Origin: Bradyrhizobium guangzhouense
GTDB taxonomy: Bacteria > Pseudomonadota > Alphaproteobacteria > Rhizobiales > Xanthobacteraceae
DNA: 64,000 bases
Direction: 5' to 3'
NCBI RefSeq assembly: GCF_004114955.1
Contig: NZ_CP030053.1
Location: 1,054,001-1,118,000, forward strand
Both the position numbers and the translations under genes were made by a program. Under the pieces are notes generated by a model that was given only the letters and a program-made list of their open reading frames with translations, had not been told where the DNA came from and did not search any database. Below are positions 1 through 8,308 of this stretch, piece by piece; position 1 is the stretch's first letter; each line of letters begins with the position of its first letter.

Positions 1-557
1 CGCCGCTCCGCATCCAGCCGTCCCGTCAGCGTCATGTGGAAGCGAAATTCTTCCATCACGTAAGGGTAGCCCCAGCGGTCGAGATACTCGCGCTGCCGCT
101 CACTGAGCTTTTCGGGCTTGCGTCGCGCACGATCGTCCGCCGTCAGGGCGGGGCGGAAGCAATCGAAATCGCGGACGCAATCGGCAGCGAGCTGTTGAAG
201 CGTGTCGACCGGCTCGGCCGGAACGACGGCGATGAAACCGCTGATGGAATCGACGATTGGGCGGATGAGCGGGATCGGGCGCGCCTTGGCGGCAAATGTC
301 GCGCAGGCCGCTGCGAGCTCGGCCTCGGCCTTGCCTGAGACCAGCGCCATCGGCGCCTTGAGCGTGCCGTGAAAGCCGTATTTGCGGGGATCGGCGGTGA
401 CGTCGCGCCAGTCGGCGGCGACGCGGAGGGCGTCGCCGTGAAAGGGCAGCTCGTCACCGGTGTAAGCATCATAGCCGAGCAGCTCGGCGCCGAAGCGGGT
501 GAGCGCGTGGTCGGCGCCGGCGGCAAAATAGATCGCGTAGCGGGGAAAATCTGTCAT
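1..557 (-). CDS. DUF1045 / 2H-phosphoesterase-like phosphonate metabolism protein (partial, runs off left edge)
   Basis: The reading frame starts at an ATG at 557 and is still open at base 1, so the C-terminus is missing. Two H-x-T motifs, FHGTL near residue 60 and FHMTL near residue 170, are the paired signature of the 2H phosphoesterase fold. A family with this signature is known to sit beside C-P lyase genes, with no settled function. It lies 18 bp downstream of the divergent phnM paralogue and is probably the last gene of a three-gene leftward operon. Because no PhnP-type cyclic phosphodiesterase is visible in the window, a role on the cyclic ribose phosphate made by C-P lyase is a reasonable inference, not shown here. 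Confidence 0.85.
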   Translation of the reverse strand, partial: MTDFPRYAIYFAAGADHALTRFGAELLGYDAYTGDELPFHGDALRVAADWRDVTADPRKYGFHGTLKAPMALVSGKAEAELAAACATFAAKARPIPLIRPIVDSISGFIAVVPAEPVDTLQQLAADCVRDFDCFRPALTADDRARRKPEKLSERQREYLDRWGYPYVMEEFRFHMTLTGRLDAER

Positions 558-575
558 CAGCAAAGCATAGCCAAT

Positions 576-1769
576 TTATGCAGCAACGACAGTCTCGCGC
601 GGTGTCGCCGCGATGCCGGCCAGCCGCGTCGCATCGGTAAGATGCACGAGCTTGCCGGCCGCAATGACAGCGACCAGCCGCGGCCGCAGCGGCGTGCTGT
701 CGTCGACGAGCAGAATGTCGGCGCGACGGCCTTGAGCGAGCGTGCCGCGATCGGTCAGCCCGGTGGCCTGTGCCGGTGCCGACGAGATCAGCTTCCACGC
801 CTCGGTCAGCGGCAGCACGCCATCGGCGGCAAGCCGGAATGCGGCGTGCAGCGGCGCCGGATAATAATAGTCCGAGGCCAGCACCGAGCAGAGCCCCTTT
901 GCGATCATGTCCGACGCCCTGGTCCAACCGGTGTGGCTGCCGCCGCGCACGACATTCGGAGCGCCGTAGACGATGGCATCGCCATGATCGGCTGCCTCGC
1001 GCGCCGTCTCCTCGTTGACCGGAAACTCGGCGAGCCTCACGCCCATGCCGCGAAAATCCCGACGCATTGCCGGCGTCTCATCGTCATGCGACAGCATCCG
1101 CACCTCAGCCGCGCGAGCCGCTGCTGCGAGCCGGGTGATCGAGGCCGGAACATCGGCCGCGCGCGAAACGATATGCGCGACGAGCTTGTCGAAATCCTCG
1201 CTGGACAGGCCGGTGCGCTCCACCATGCGGTTGCGCTTGCGCGGATTGGAGATGTCGGCAACGACCCCGTCCATATGGTCGTTGAAGGCGAACAGGTCGA
1301 CGCGGCCTTCGGCCAGCCACTGACTGATCTCGTCCTCGGCATCGAGATTGAAGGTTTCGTGCCGCAAATGGAAACGGGTGTCGGCAGCGAAGTGCGGGCG
1401 CTGCCGCTCGATCGCCTCGAGCAAGCGCCGTGCGTTGTCGGCGCTGCGCAGGCCCGGCTCCCACGACCAGGTCGTGGCGTGGAACACCGTGGTGATACCG
1501 TTGCTGATGACCTGGCGGTCGGTGTCCTCGAGCGCGAGGTCGATCGGGAAATCGACGCCGGCGCGCGGCATCATCTGCCGCTCGAAGGCGTCGCCATGCA
1601 GGTCGACGATTCCAGGCAGCACCAGCAGGTTGCGCGCATCGATCGCAAGCCGCGCGCGGCCGCGTGTCGCATCGATCTGCGCAATGTCGGTTCCGGATAG
1701 GGCGAGCGATGTTTCGGCAAGCGCGGAGCCAATCAGGGTCCGGCCACCCTCGATGAAAATGTCTGTCAC
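576..1769 (-). CDS. phnM: PhnM-like amidohydrolase, divergent paralogue
   Basis: This 397-residue protein belongs to the PhnM branch of the amidohydrolase superfamily, whose known members remove diphosphate from alpha-D-ribose 1-methylphosphonate 5-triphosphate in the C-P lyase pathway. Visible landmarks are [10 protein letters not shown] near residue 53, GITTVF near 90, a LSHDDE segment near 225 and [13 protein letters not shown] near 270. It is clearly different from the second copy at 11840-12991: the canonical LHTDHLE segment reads LHGDAFE here. Its start overlaps the stop of the upstream acyltransferase gene by 4 bp, which indicates translational coupling. It may act on a different phosphonate-derived intermediate, but that is inference. 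Confidence 0.88.
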   Translation of the reverse strand: MTDIFIEGGRTLIGSALAETSLALSGTDIAQIDATRGRARLAIDARNLLVLPGIVDLHGDAFERQMMPRAGVDFPIDLALEDTDRQVISNGITTVFHATTWSWEPGLRSADNARRLLEAIERQRPHFAADTRFHLRHETFNLDAEDEISQWLAEGRVDLFAFNDHMDGVVADISNPRKRNRMVERTGLSSEDFDKLVAHIVSRAADVPASITRLAAAARAAEVRMLSHDDETPAMRRDFRGMGVRLAEFPVNEETAREAADHGDAIVYGAPNVVRGGSHTGWTRASDMIAKGLCSVLASDYYYPAPLHAAFRLAADGVLPLTEAWKLISSAPAQATGLTDRGTLAQGRRADILLVDDSTPLRPRLVAVIAAGKLVHLTDATRLAGIAATPRETVVAA

Positions 1770-2422
1770 GCGACCGCGCTTCGTTTGCTGGAGGAGGAAC
1801 TTGCCCTTGCTTCGTATGCCGACAGGAAATCTTCAATTGCGAGCGTGCGGAAATCGGGCAGCGCGCACCGCAATTTGTCGTGATCCCAGTCCCACCATGC
1901 CAGCCTGGCCAGCCGTCCGGCAACCTCCTCCGAGAACCTGCGACGCACGATACGCGCCGGATTGCCGGCGACGATGGTATAGGCCGGCACGTCCCTGGTG
2001 ACGATGGCGCCGGCCGCGATCACCGCCCCGGTGCCGATATTGCGGCCGGGCAGCACGATCGCGCCATGGCCGATCCAGACGTCATGGCCGATGTGGACGT
2101 GATGCTGGCGCCGCCAGTCGAAGAAATCGGTGTCGTCGCTTTCGCCAGGAAAGTAAGCGCTGGACCGGTAGGTGAAATGCGCCTGCGTGGCGCGATGCAT
2201 CGGATGATTGCCGGGATTGATGCGCGTCATCGCCGCGATCGAGCAGAATTTTCCGATGGTCGTGTAGGTGATCTGCGCGTCATTGACGACATAGGAGTAA
2301 TCCCCCATCGCGACTTCATGCAGGATGGTGCGGGCGCCGACCTCGGTATAGGCGCCGAGCCTGACCTCATGCAGCTTCGCCGAAGGATCGATGGTCGGCT
2401 CGACCGATAGCACTTTGGCCAT
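1766..2422 (-). CDS. Hexapeptide-repeat acyltransferase of phosphonate operons
   Basis: The protein has 218 residues. It shows left-handed beta-helix hexapeptide repeats (for example the [16 protein letters not shown] and [13 protein letters not shown] stretches) and the terminal [13 protein letters not shown] motif of the xenobiotic/chloramphenicol O-acetyltransferase (CAT-B) group. A subfamily of this group is a recurrent partner of C-P lyase clusters. The ATG at 2422 is chosen because the repeats begin just after it. A much longer frame continues upstream through phnC and phnD only as antisense shadow. It is the first gene of the leftward operon, directly downstream of tandem Pho-box half-sites at 2470-2498. 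The acetyl acceptor, possibly an aminophosphonate, is unknown. Confidence 0.85.
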   Translation of the reverse strand: MAKVLSVEPTIDPSAKLHEVRLGAYTEVGARTILHEVAMGDYSYVVNDAQITYTTIGKFCSIAAMTRINPGNHPMHRATQAHFTYRSSAYFPGESDDTDFFDWRRQHHVHIGHDVWIGHGAIVLPGRNIGTGAVIAAGAIVTRDVPAYTIVAGNPARIVRRRFSEEVAGRLARLAWWDWDHDKLRCALPDFRTLAIEDFLSAYEARASSSSSKRSAVA

Positions 2423-2469
2423 GTTGCATCCGGGCGTTTGAGGGCGGGCGCATCTCTTCGGGTGGCTTG

Positions 2470-2498
2470 ATGACGATGTCATGACGACGCGATGACAG
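2470..2498 (-). promoter_or_regulatory. Tandem Pho-box half-sites for the leftward phn operon
   Basis: On the minus strand three 7-bp units lie in exact 11-bp register: CTGTCAT, TCGTCAT and TCGTCAT, each separated by 4 bases. This is the spacing of PhoB-binding direct repeats (CTGTCAT-N4-CTGTCAT). The block is about 50 bp upstream of the acyltransferase start. Phosphate-starvation induction is inferred from the match and from the genes controlled. Confidence 0.75.
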
Positions 2499-2535
2499 GG
2501 GATGATGTGTGTAGGATCGCCGCACCGCGTTGTGC

Positions 2536-2553
2536 ATGTCACACAAGTGTCAA
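2536..2553 (+). promoter_or_regulatory. Pho-box-like site upstream of phnC
   Basis: ATGTCAC-N4-GTGTCAA gives two TGTCA cores exactly 11 bp apart, the PhoB spacing, in the orientation of phnC and 43 bp before its start. It is weaker than the divergent block on the other strand. Both may be served by one PhoB assembly in the 174-bp divergent region. Confidence 0.6.
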
Positions 2554-2596
2554 CCGCCGAGGATAGCGGTGGGCTCGAGCTATTCTGGAGCCCTGC

Positions 2597-3406
2597 ATGC
2601 TGGTGGTTGAAGGTCTGACGTGCCGCTTCGGCGCAAAAGCCGCGGTGGACGACGCTTCGTTTCAAATCTCCCCCGGCGGCTTCGTCGGTGTGATCGGGCG
2701 CTCCGGCGCCGGCAAGTCGACGCTGCTGCGGACCATCAATCGTCTGGTGACGCCGACGCAGGGCCGCATCCTGTTCGATGGCCTCGACGTCACCGCGCTG
2801 CGCGGCAAGGAATTGCGGCAGTGGCGGGCGCGATCGGCGATGATCTTCCAGCAATTCAACCTGGTCGGCCGCCTCGACGTGCTGACCAATGTGCTGATGG
2901 GGCGCCTTGCCACCATGCCGGCCTGGCGCTCGCTCTCGCAGATCTGGCCCGAGCAGGACAAGGCGCTGGCGATGTCGGCGCTGGAACAGTTTGATATCGC
3001 GGCGCTCGCCGCCCAACGCGCCGATCAGCTTTCCGGCGGGCAGCAGCAGCGCGTCGCGATCGCGCGGGCGCTGGTGCAGCAGCCCGACATCATCCTCGCC
3101 GACGAGCCGATCGCCTCGCTCGATCCGCGCAACACCAAGATCGTCATGGATGCGCTGCTGCGCATCAACAAGCATTTCGGCATCACCGTGCTCTGCAACC
3201 TGCATTCGCTCGATCTGGCGCGCAGCTATTGCGATCGCCTGATCGGCATGGCGCAGGGACGGGTGGTGTTCGACGGCGCGCCGTCCGCGCTGACCGATCT
3301 TGTCGCGCGTGAGCTCTACGATCTCGAAGCCGCCGACGTCATGGGTGGCATGCCTGCGCCGGCGCCCGAGGGCGTTCCGGCACTCGGAACGGCTGCGGCG
3401 GCCTGA
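2597..3406 (+). CDS. phnC: Phosphonate ABC transporter ATP-binding protein
   Basis: This 269-residue ATPase energises phosphonate/phosphate-ester uptake at the inner membrane. Walker A is GRSGAGKST near residue 35, the signature is [15 protein letters not shown] near 148 and Walker B is IILADEP near 169. The switch histidine is in CNLHSLD, where the Asn-Leu-His wording is typical of PhnC rather than of amino-acid transporters. The tail after residue 245 is alanine/proline rich. The ATG at 2597 has a GGAG ribosome site 9 bp upstream. It is the first gene of the transporter operon and is followed by phnD and two phnE genes. Confidence 0.95.
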   Translation: MLVVEGLTCRFGAKAAVDDASFQISPGGFVGVIGRSGAGKSTLLRTINRLVTPTQGRILFDGLDVTALRGKELRQWRARSAMIFQQFNLVGRLDVLTNVLMGRLATMPAWRSLSQIWPEQDKALAMSALEQFDIAALAAQRADQLSGGQQQRVAIARALVQQPDIILADEPIASLDPRNTKIVMDALLRINKHFGITVLCNLHSLDLARSYCDRLIGMAQGRVVFDGAPSALTDLVARELYDLEAADVMGGMPAPAPEGVPALGTAAAA

Positions 3407-3463
3407 GCGGCTCCGCATCGTCACTTTCGCTTCAACCGACCTCAACCTGGGAAGAGGGCTAAC

Positions 3464-4393
3464 ATGATCACTCGCAGACTCATTCTTGCCGGCGCCGCCG
3501 CGCTGACCTTTGCCGGATCCGCTTCCGCCGAAGACTGGAAGACGAAATATCCGGAGATCACCTTCGCCGTGGTCCCGGCGGAGAACGCTTCGGGTGTCAC
3601 TGAGCGCTGGACGCCGTTCGCCAACTATCTCTCGAAGGAGCTCGGCGTGAAGGTGACGCTGCGCGTGGCCAATGACTACGCCGCCGTCATCGAGGGCCAG
3701 CGCGCCGGCAACATCCAGGTCGCCTATTACGGTCCGGCGTCGTTCTCGCGCGCCCGGCTCACCGGCGTGAAGACCGATGCGTTTGCGATCGACGTCAATT
3801 CCGACGGCTCGAAGGGCTACTATTCGGTGTTCTATGTCCTGGCGAAGTCGCCCTACCAGAAGATCGAGGACCTCAAGGGCAAGAATCTCGGCCTGGTCGA
3901 TCCGAATTCGACGTCGGGCAACAACATGCCCCGCTACAAGCTGAACCAGCTCGCCATCGATCCCGATTCCTTCTTCTCGAAGGTGGTGTTCACCGGAAGC
4001 CACGAGAACGCCGTGCTGGCGCTGGCCCAGGGCACGGTGGACGTCGCCGCCAACTGGTGGAACGCGGACGACGATTCGAACCTCACCCGCATGCTCAACA
4101 AGGGCATGGTGAAGTCGTCCGACGGTACGCCGATGAAGAAGGAAGATTTCCGCATCATCGTGAAGTCGGATCTGATCATCAACTCGCCCTATGCCTATCT
4201 CAGCGATTTGCCTGACGACATGAAGGCGGCGATCAAGCAGGCGTTCATGGACGCGGCAAAGAAGGACCCAGAGGCCTACAACAAGCTCTCCGACGGCAAG
4301 AACAAGCCTTGGGAGCCGATCACGAACCAGGACTACGACAAGACCATCGAGCTGATCAAGTTCGTCGACAATCTGCGTAAGAAGGCGTCCTGA
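3464..4393 (+). CDS. phnD: Phosphonate ABC transporter periplasmic binding protein
   Basis: This 309-residue protein carries an N-terminal export signal ([17 protein letters not shown], cleavage probably before EDWK). It has the PhnD-family fold: the AYYGPASF segment near residue 92 and the [11 protein letters not shown] ligand loop near 145, with the conserved DPxSxSG pattern. It binds phosphonates in the periplasm and delivers them to the PhnE permeases. A GAAGAGGG ribosome site precedes the ATG. It lies 57 bp after phnC. A strong stem-loop follows its stop codon and may let phnD be made in excess over the permeases. Confidence 0.95.
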   Translation: MITRRLILAGAAALTFAGSASAEDWKTKYPEITFAVVPAENASGVTERWTPFANYLSKELGVKVTLRVANDYAAVIEGQRAGNIQVAYYGPASFSRARLTGVKTDAFAIDVNSDGSKGYYSVFYVLAKSPYQKIEDLKGKNLGLVDPNSTSGNNMPRYKLNQLAIDPDSFFSKVVFTGSHENAVLALAQGTVDVAANWWNADDDSNLTRMLNKGMVKSSDGTPMKKEDFRIIVKSDLIINSPYAYLSDLPDDMKAAIKQAFMDAAKKDPEAYNKLSDGKNKPWEPITNQDYDKTIELIKFVDNLRKKAS

Positions 4394-4414
4394 GCTCGTC
4401 GGGACGACGTACTG

Positions 4415-4445
4415 GAGCCGGGTCGACGGACCCGGCTCTTTTCTT
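4415..4445 (+). terminator. Intrinsic terminator/attenuator between phnD and phnE
   Basis: Bases 4415-4424 (GAGCCGGGTC) pair perfectly with 4429-4438 (GACCCGGCTC) around a 4-base loop, followed by TTTTCTT. This has the form of a rho-independent terminator inside an operon. Partial read-through would give more binding protein than permease, a common arrangement in ABC uptake operons. Confidence 0.7.
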
Positions 4446-4477
4446 GATGGATCTGTCGTGATGGATCTGTGCCTTCG

Positions 4478-5362
4478 ATGACGATTGCGGTTTCGCTCCT
4501 TCCCGACCAGCAGCTCGCCGTCCTGAACGCCGCATATCGCAGGGCGGTCGCGCGCAAGCGCTTGCGCTTGCTGGCGAGCCTCGCCGTCTTCGTTGCCGCG
4601 CTGATCGTGGCTTCGATCGGTGCCGAAGTGAATTTGCGCACCTTCTTCACCTATCTCGGCAATTTCGTCAGCTATTTCGATCGAATCCTCACCCTCGACA
4701 GCGGTCAGCGGGTCTGGACCGACTTTCGAGAGTGGTTCTGGGGGCTGCACAATTGGCTCAAGCTGCTCGGCGAGACGCTGCTGATCTCCTATGTCGGCAC
4801 GCTGATCGGTGCGGTGCTCGCGTTCGTGCTCAATTTCTTCGCGGCTGAGAACACCGCGCCTTCGTCCTGGCTGCGCTTCACCGTCCGGCGGCTGCTGGAA
4901 TTCGCCCGCACTGTGCCCGGCATCGTGTTCGCGCTGATCTTCGTGATGGCCTTCGGCCTCGGTCCGGTGGCGGGCGTGCTCGCGATCGCGATCCACTCCA
5001 CCGGCGCGCTCGGCAAGCAGTTTTCCGAGATCGTCGAGAATGCCGACATGAAGCCGGTCGAGGGCATCCGCTCCACCGGCGCGAGTTGGATCTCCTGCAT
5101 GCGCTTTGCGATCCTGCCGCAGGTCTCGGCCAGCTATGTCAGCTACGCGCTGCTGCGCTTCGAGATCAACGTGCGCGAGGCCTCGGTGATGGGCTTTGTC
5201 GGCGCCGGAGGGATCGGGCAGGAGTTCATTGTCGCGATCCGAAAATTCTACTACTCCGACGTCAGCGCGATCCTCGTGACCATCATCATCACCGTCTTCC
5301 TGATCGACATCACCACCGGCTGGGTGCGCGCCCGGCTGTTCGGCAGGGAGGCGCGGACTTGA
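4478..5362 (+). CDS. phnE: Phosphonate ABC transporter permease (first copy)
   Basis: This inner-membrane permease has about 294 residues and several hydrophobic segments (the first at about residues 28-50). The binding-protein-dependent transport loop [10 protein letters not shown] lies near residue 193 and the [11 protein letters not shown] motif near 243. The start is uncertain: ATG at 4478 is used, and an in-frame GTG at 4469 is also possible. An 11-base direct repeat (GATGGATCTGT) just upstream at 4446-4470 may have duplicated the start region. Its stop overlaps the start of the second permease gene by 4 bp, so the two are probably co-translated as a heterodimer. Confidence 0.92.
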   Translation: MTIAVSLLPDQQLAVLNAAYRRAVARKRLRLLASLAVFVAALIVASIGAEVNLRTFFTYLGNFVSYFDRILTLDSGQRVWTDFREWFWGLHNWLKLLGETLLISYVGTLIGAVLAFVLNFFAAENTAPSSWLRFTVRRLLEFARTVPGIVFALIFVMAFGLGPVAGVLAIAIHSTGALGKQFSEIVENADMKPVEGIRSTGASWISCMRFAILPQVSASYVSYALLRFEINVREASVMGFVGAGGIGQEFIVAIRKFYYSDVSAILVTIIITVFLIDITTGWVRARLFGREART

Positions 5363-6204
5363 GTAAGCCGCAGGACGTGAACACCGCGGAACTTCGCGCG
5401 CGCTACCCTGACGTCTTCGACCGCCCGGCGTCGTCGCGCCTGGCGACGCCCGCGATGCTCGCGGCGGCGCTTGCGATTTTCGTGTTCGGCCTGGTCGATC
5501 TCGACTTCTCGCCGTCGCGTTTTATCGCTGGGCTGAGCCAGCTCGGCTGGATCAGTATGATGATGATGCCGCCCGATCCCGGCTCGTCGCTGCCGCTCTA
5601 TCTGCAGGCACTGGGAGAGACGCTGTCGATCGCGCTGCTCGGCACCACGCTCGCCGCCCTGCTGGCGCTGCCGGTCAGCCTGCTGGCAGCCCGCAATATC
5701 GTGCCTCACATCGTCCGCTTCCCGGTGCGGCGGTTCCTCGATTCGATCCGCGGCGTCGATACGCTGATCTGGGCGCTGGTCTGGATCAACGTCGTAGGGC
5801 TCGGTCCGTTCGCCGGCGTGCTCGCGATTGCCGTGTCGGATTTCGGCGCATTCGGAAAACTGTTCTCGGAGGCGATCGAGGGCGCGGACCAGAAGCAGGT
5901 CGAAGGCATTCGCGCCTCGGGCGGCAGCGCGCTGCACGAGATCCGCTTCGGCCTGATGCCGCAGGTGTTGCCCGTCATCGCCGGTCAGGTGCTCTATTTC
6001 ATCGAATCGAACACGCGCTCGGCCACCATCATCGGCATCGTCGGCGCCGGCGGCATCGGTCTCCAGCTCGCCGAGCAAATCCGCGTGCTGGAATGGCAGA
6101 AGGTGTCGTTCCTGATCCTGATGATCCTGGTCGCCGTCGCCGCGATCGATTTCATCTCGGGCAAGCTGCGGTTTGCGATCATTGGCAAGCGGGCGGTGGC
6201 ATGA
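5359..6204 (+). CDS. phnE: Phosphonate ABC transporter permease (second copy)
   Basis: This is a 281-residue multi-spanning permease, paralogous to the gene just upstream. It has [11 protein letters not shown] in the coupling loop and [12 protein letters not shown] near residue 231. The start is a TTG at 5359 overlapping the previous stop (TTGA), with a GGGAGG ribosome site 7 bp before it. An in-frame GTG at 5377 is the alternative. Two PhnE genes per operon are known in rhizobial phosphonate transporters. The gene is followed by a palindromic dispersed repeat that separates it from the convergent phnF. Confidence 0.92.
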   Translation: MSKPQDVNTAELRARYPDVFDRPASSRLATPAMLAAALAIFVFGLVDLDFSPSRFIAGLSQLGWISMMMMPPDPGSSLPLYLQALGETLSIALLGTTLAALLALPVSLLAARNIVPHIVRFPVRRFLDSIRGVDTLIWALVWINVVGLGPFAGVLAIAVSDFGAFGKLFSEAIEGADQKQVEGIRASGGSALHEIRFGLMPQVLPVIAGQVLYFIESNTRSATIIGIVGAGGIGLQLAEQIRVLEWQKVSFLILMILVAVAAIDFISGKLRFAIIGKRAVA

Positions 6205-6212
6205 GGTTTCTT

Positions 6213-6370
6213 TCTTCCCTTCTCCCCTTGTGGGAGAAGGTGGCGCGAAGCGCCGGATGAGGGGTATGTCTCCGCGAAGTCAAATTGGACTCGTGGAGGC
6301 ATACCCCTCGCCCGTCTCGCCGCTTCGGCGAGCCACCCTCTCCCACAAGGGGTCCCACAAGGGGAGAGGG
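6213..6370. repeat. Dispersed palindromic repeat element
   Basis: This is a roughly 160-bp imperfect palindrome. It opens with CTTCTCCCCTTGTGGGAGAAG and closes with CTCTCCCACAAGGGGTCCCACAAGGGGAGAG, with GAGGGGTATG/CATACCCCTC pairing in the middle. Part of the right arm (CCCACAAGGGG) is duplicated. It lies between convergent phnE and phnF, where it could also end transcription from both sides. Related units occur near 14288 and 19241. Confidence 0.7.
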
Positions 6371-6377
6371 AAAGAGT

Positions 6378-7106
6378 CTACGGCTCCACCAAAAACTCCA
6401 CCCTTTCCGCCGCAAAGCGCGAATGCTTCGTCACCAGCGGCCTGCCCTCGAGATCGAGGTCCGTCGCATCGACCACCAGGATCGGCCGCCCGAGCGGCAG
6501 GTCGAGCCTTGCGGCGTCGGTCGCATCGACGATGCCGGCGGTGATCCGGGTGGCACCGCGGCGATAGTCGCGGATCCCGTAATGCTCGAGCATTTTCGTC
6601 ATGGACCGCGTGGCTGAAAACACCGTGCCGGCGCCCGGAAACCGCTCTGCCGACAGCCAGGTGGTGGAGACGCAGATCGGCGTGCGATCGGCGAGGCGGA
6701 TCGCCTCGATCCGCACCAGCGGCGCACCGGTCTTCAATCCCAATTCCCGTGCAAGCTCGCGGGTTGCGACATCGTCTGACGCCTCGATCAACCGGCCATG
6801 CGGCTCGCGGCCTTCGGCGCCGACGATCTCCGAAAAGCGTGTGCGCGAGCGCAACGGATAAGCGAGCTTCTGCGCCTCGACATAGGTTCCGCTGCCGCGC
6901 TCGGCGCGCACGATGCCGCGCTCGGCAAGGGCTGCGAGCGCCCGCCGCACGGTATGCCTGTTGACGCGATAGGTTTCGGCGATCTCCATCTCGCCCGGCA
7001 ATTTGTCGCCGGCGGCAAAACGGCCGTCCGCGATGCCGCGCTCGATGCCGTCGGCAACGAGGCGCCACAGCGCGACGCCTGAAGAGGCGGTGTCCTGCAT
7101 ACTCAT
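6378..7106 (-). CDS. phnF: GntR/HutC-family regulator of phosphonate genes
   Basis: This 242-residue regulator has an N-terminal winged helix-turn-helix (GEMEIAETYRVNRHTVRRAL, about residues 39-58, then ERGSGTYV). Its C-terminal UTRA effector domain runs from about residue 90 to 236. This is the HutC-subfamily layout of PhnF, which represses phn genes and responds to a pathway ligand or phosphate status. It is transcribed divergently from phnG. A 30-bp palindrome in the shared upstream region is the probable operator, so the gene is probably autoregulated. The start ATG at 7106 is followed by a second in-frame ATG two codons later. Confidence 0.9.
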   Translation of the reverse strand: MSMQDTASSGVALWRLVADGIERGIADGRFAAGDKLPGEMEIAETYRVNRHTVRRALAALAERGIVRAERGSGTYVEAQKLAYPLRSRTRFSEIVGAEGREPHGRLIEASDDVATRELARELGLKTGAPLVRIEAIRLADRTPICVSTTWLSAERFPGAGTVFSATRSMTKMLEHYGIRDYRRGATRITAGIVDATDAARLDLPLGRPILVVDATDLDLEGRPLVTKHSRFAAERVEFLVEP

Positions 7107-7139
7107 GTCGGCGGCCAGCCTAGCCCGGAAATCACACGT

Positions 7140-7157
7140 TTGTCACGAAACAGTCAT
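7140..7157 (+). promoter_or_regulatory. Pho-box-like site upstream of phnG
   Basis: TTGTCAC-GAAA-CAGTCAT is a pair of near-CTGTCAT units with the 11-bp PhoB period, oriented towards phnG. It sits just upstream of the PhnF-type palindrome, so the C-P lyase operon appears to have both activator and repressor sites. Confidence 0.6.
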
Positions 7158-7169
7158 GGCGTTTCCGTA

Positions 7170-7199
7170 TCAAGTTGTCTAGTATCATAGACAACTTGA
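7170..7199. promoter_or_regulatory. 30-bp palindrome, probable PhnF operator
   Basis: TCAAGTTGTCTA and TAGACAACTTGA form perfect 12-bp arms around a 6-base spacer. The site lies in the phnF-phnG divergent region. The GTCTA/TAGAC core resembles sites of HutC-family GntR proteins. It lies between the Pho-box-like site and the phnG start, a position suited to repression. Confidence 0.75.
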
Positions 7200-7235
7200 A
7201 TTCGGCAAGTTTTGTCGAAACGGTCGGTGGATTCA

Positions 7236-7691
7236 GTGACCCAGCACATCACGCAGCAAGCCCAGCGCCAGGCCGCCATGGCCGTGCTGGCGCACGCGGA
7301 GGCGGGCGAGATCGCCGCCCGTCTCCGCACGATCTCCTTGCCCGGCCATCAGGATTTGCGTGAACCGGAGAACGGTCTGGTGATGCTGCGCGGCCGGGTC
7401 GGCGGCGACGGCGCGCCGTTCAATCTGGGTGAGGCGACCGTGTCGCGCGCCGCGGTGCGGCTTGCCAGCGGCGAGATCGGCTTCGGCTACACGCTCGGGC
7501 GCGACAGTGAGAAGGCGCGGCTGATCGCCCTGTGCGACGCATTGGTGCAATCGCGCGATTTCAGCGTGGCGGTCCAGCGCGACGTAATCGCACCGTTGCG
7601 CGAGCAGCTTATGGTCAGACGCAAGCAGCAGGCCGAAGAGACGGCTGCGACGAAGGTTGATTTCTACACCATGGTGCGCGGTGAAGGGTGA
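7236..7691 (+). CDS. phnG: C-P lyase core complex subunit PhnG
   Basis: This subunit of about 151 residues belongs to the PhnGHIJ core complex. With PhnI it helps displace adenine from ATP by methylphosphonate. The family pattern RQAAMAVLAHA lies near the N-terminus, with GEATVSRAAVRL and GFGYTLGRD in the middle. The GTG at 7236 is chosen because a GGTGG ribosome site lies 6 bp before it and family members begin close to this point. TTG at 7212 and GTG at 7227 are in-frame alternatives. It is the first gene of the phnG-N operon, 37 bp after the palindromic operator. Confidence 0.92.
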   Translation: MTQHITQQAQRQAAMAVLAHAEAGEIAARLRTISLPGHQDLREPENGLVMLRGRVGGDGAPFNLGEATVSRAAVRLASGEIGFGYTLGRDSEKARLIALCDALVQSRDFSVAVQRDVIAPLREQLMVRRKQQAEETAATKVDFYTMVRGEG

Positions 7692-7695
7692 GGCC

Positions 7696-8304
7696 ATGAC
7701 AACGATTGCGGAATTGCCGCCGGGGTTCGCCGACAAGGTGTTGTCGGCGCAATCGACCTTTCGCTCGGTCATGGACGCGATGGCGCGGCCCGGCACGGTC
7801 CAGCGCATCGTGCCGATGGCTGGAACGGCAGGACCCATGATGCGCGGCACCGCCGCGATCGCGCTGACGCTGTTCGATCACGACACGCCGCTTTGGCTCG
7901 ATGCGCGCATGGCCGAGAGCGCAGACGTCCTGAAGTGGCTCAAATTCCACACCGGTGCGCCGGTGATTCAGGATTCCTCGATTGCGGCCTTCGCGCTGAT
8001 CAGCGACGGCATGTTGCTGCCCAATCTCGAGCGCTTTGCGCTCGGCACCAACGAATATCCTGACCGTTCGACCACCGTGATCATTCAGGTCGAGAGCCTG
8101 GATTCAGGGCGAAACTTTGAACTCCGCGGGCCCGGCATCGACGGCGTCGCGACGCTTGCAGCTTCGTTCAAGCCCTTCGATCTGTTCGAGCAGCTGCGTT
8201 TCAACGAGACGCTGTTTCCGCGCGGCATCGACCTGGTTCTGGTGGCCGATGATGCCGTGGTCGCGATCCCGCGCACCACGCGCGTCATGAGCAAGGGAGG
8301 CTAG
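7696..8304 (+). CDS. phnH: C-P lyase core complex subunit PhnH
   Basis: This is a 202-residue PhnH-family protein, a structural subunit of the C-P lyase core that bridges the PhnG/PhnI heart. It is recognisable from FRSVMDAMARPGTV near residue 17 and, near the C-terminus, the FPRGIDLVLV segment and the IPRTTRV ending. The ATG at 7696 has GAAGGGTGAGG upstream and follows the phnG stop by 4 bp. The next gene, phnI, begins 4 bp after its stop, so the genes are tightly coupled. Confidence 0.95.
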   Translation: MTTIAELPPGFADKVLSAQSTFRSVMDAMARPGTVQRIVPMAGTAGPMMRGTAAIALTLFDHDTPLWLDARMAESADVLKWLKFHTGAPVIQDSSIAAFALISDGMLLPNLERFALGTNEYPDRSTTVIIQVESLDSGRNFELRGPGIDGVATLAASFKPFDLFEQLRFNETLFPRGIDLVLVADDAVVAIPRTTRVMSKGG

Positions 8305-8308
8305 AGGC

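Noticed and set aside
369..1700. A 443-residue plus-strand frame
   Set aside because: It is antisense to the phnM paralogue and the 2H-phosphoesterase-like gene, with no domain and atypical composition.
1766..4996. A 1076-residue minus-strand frame
   Set aside because: Only its last 218 residues are a real gene; the rest is antisense to phnC and phnD, lacks any recognised domain and has the Arg/His-rich composition of a shadow frame.
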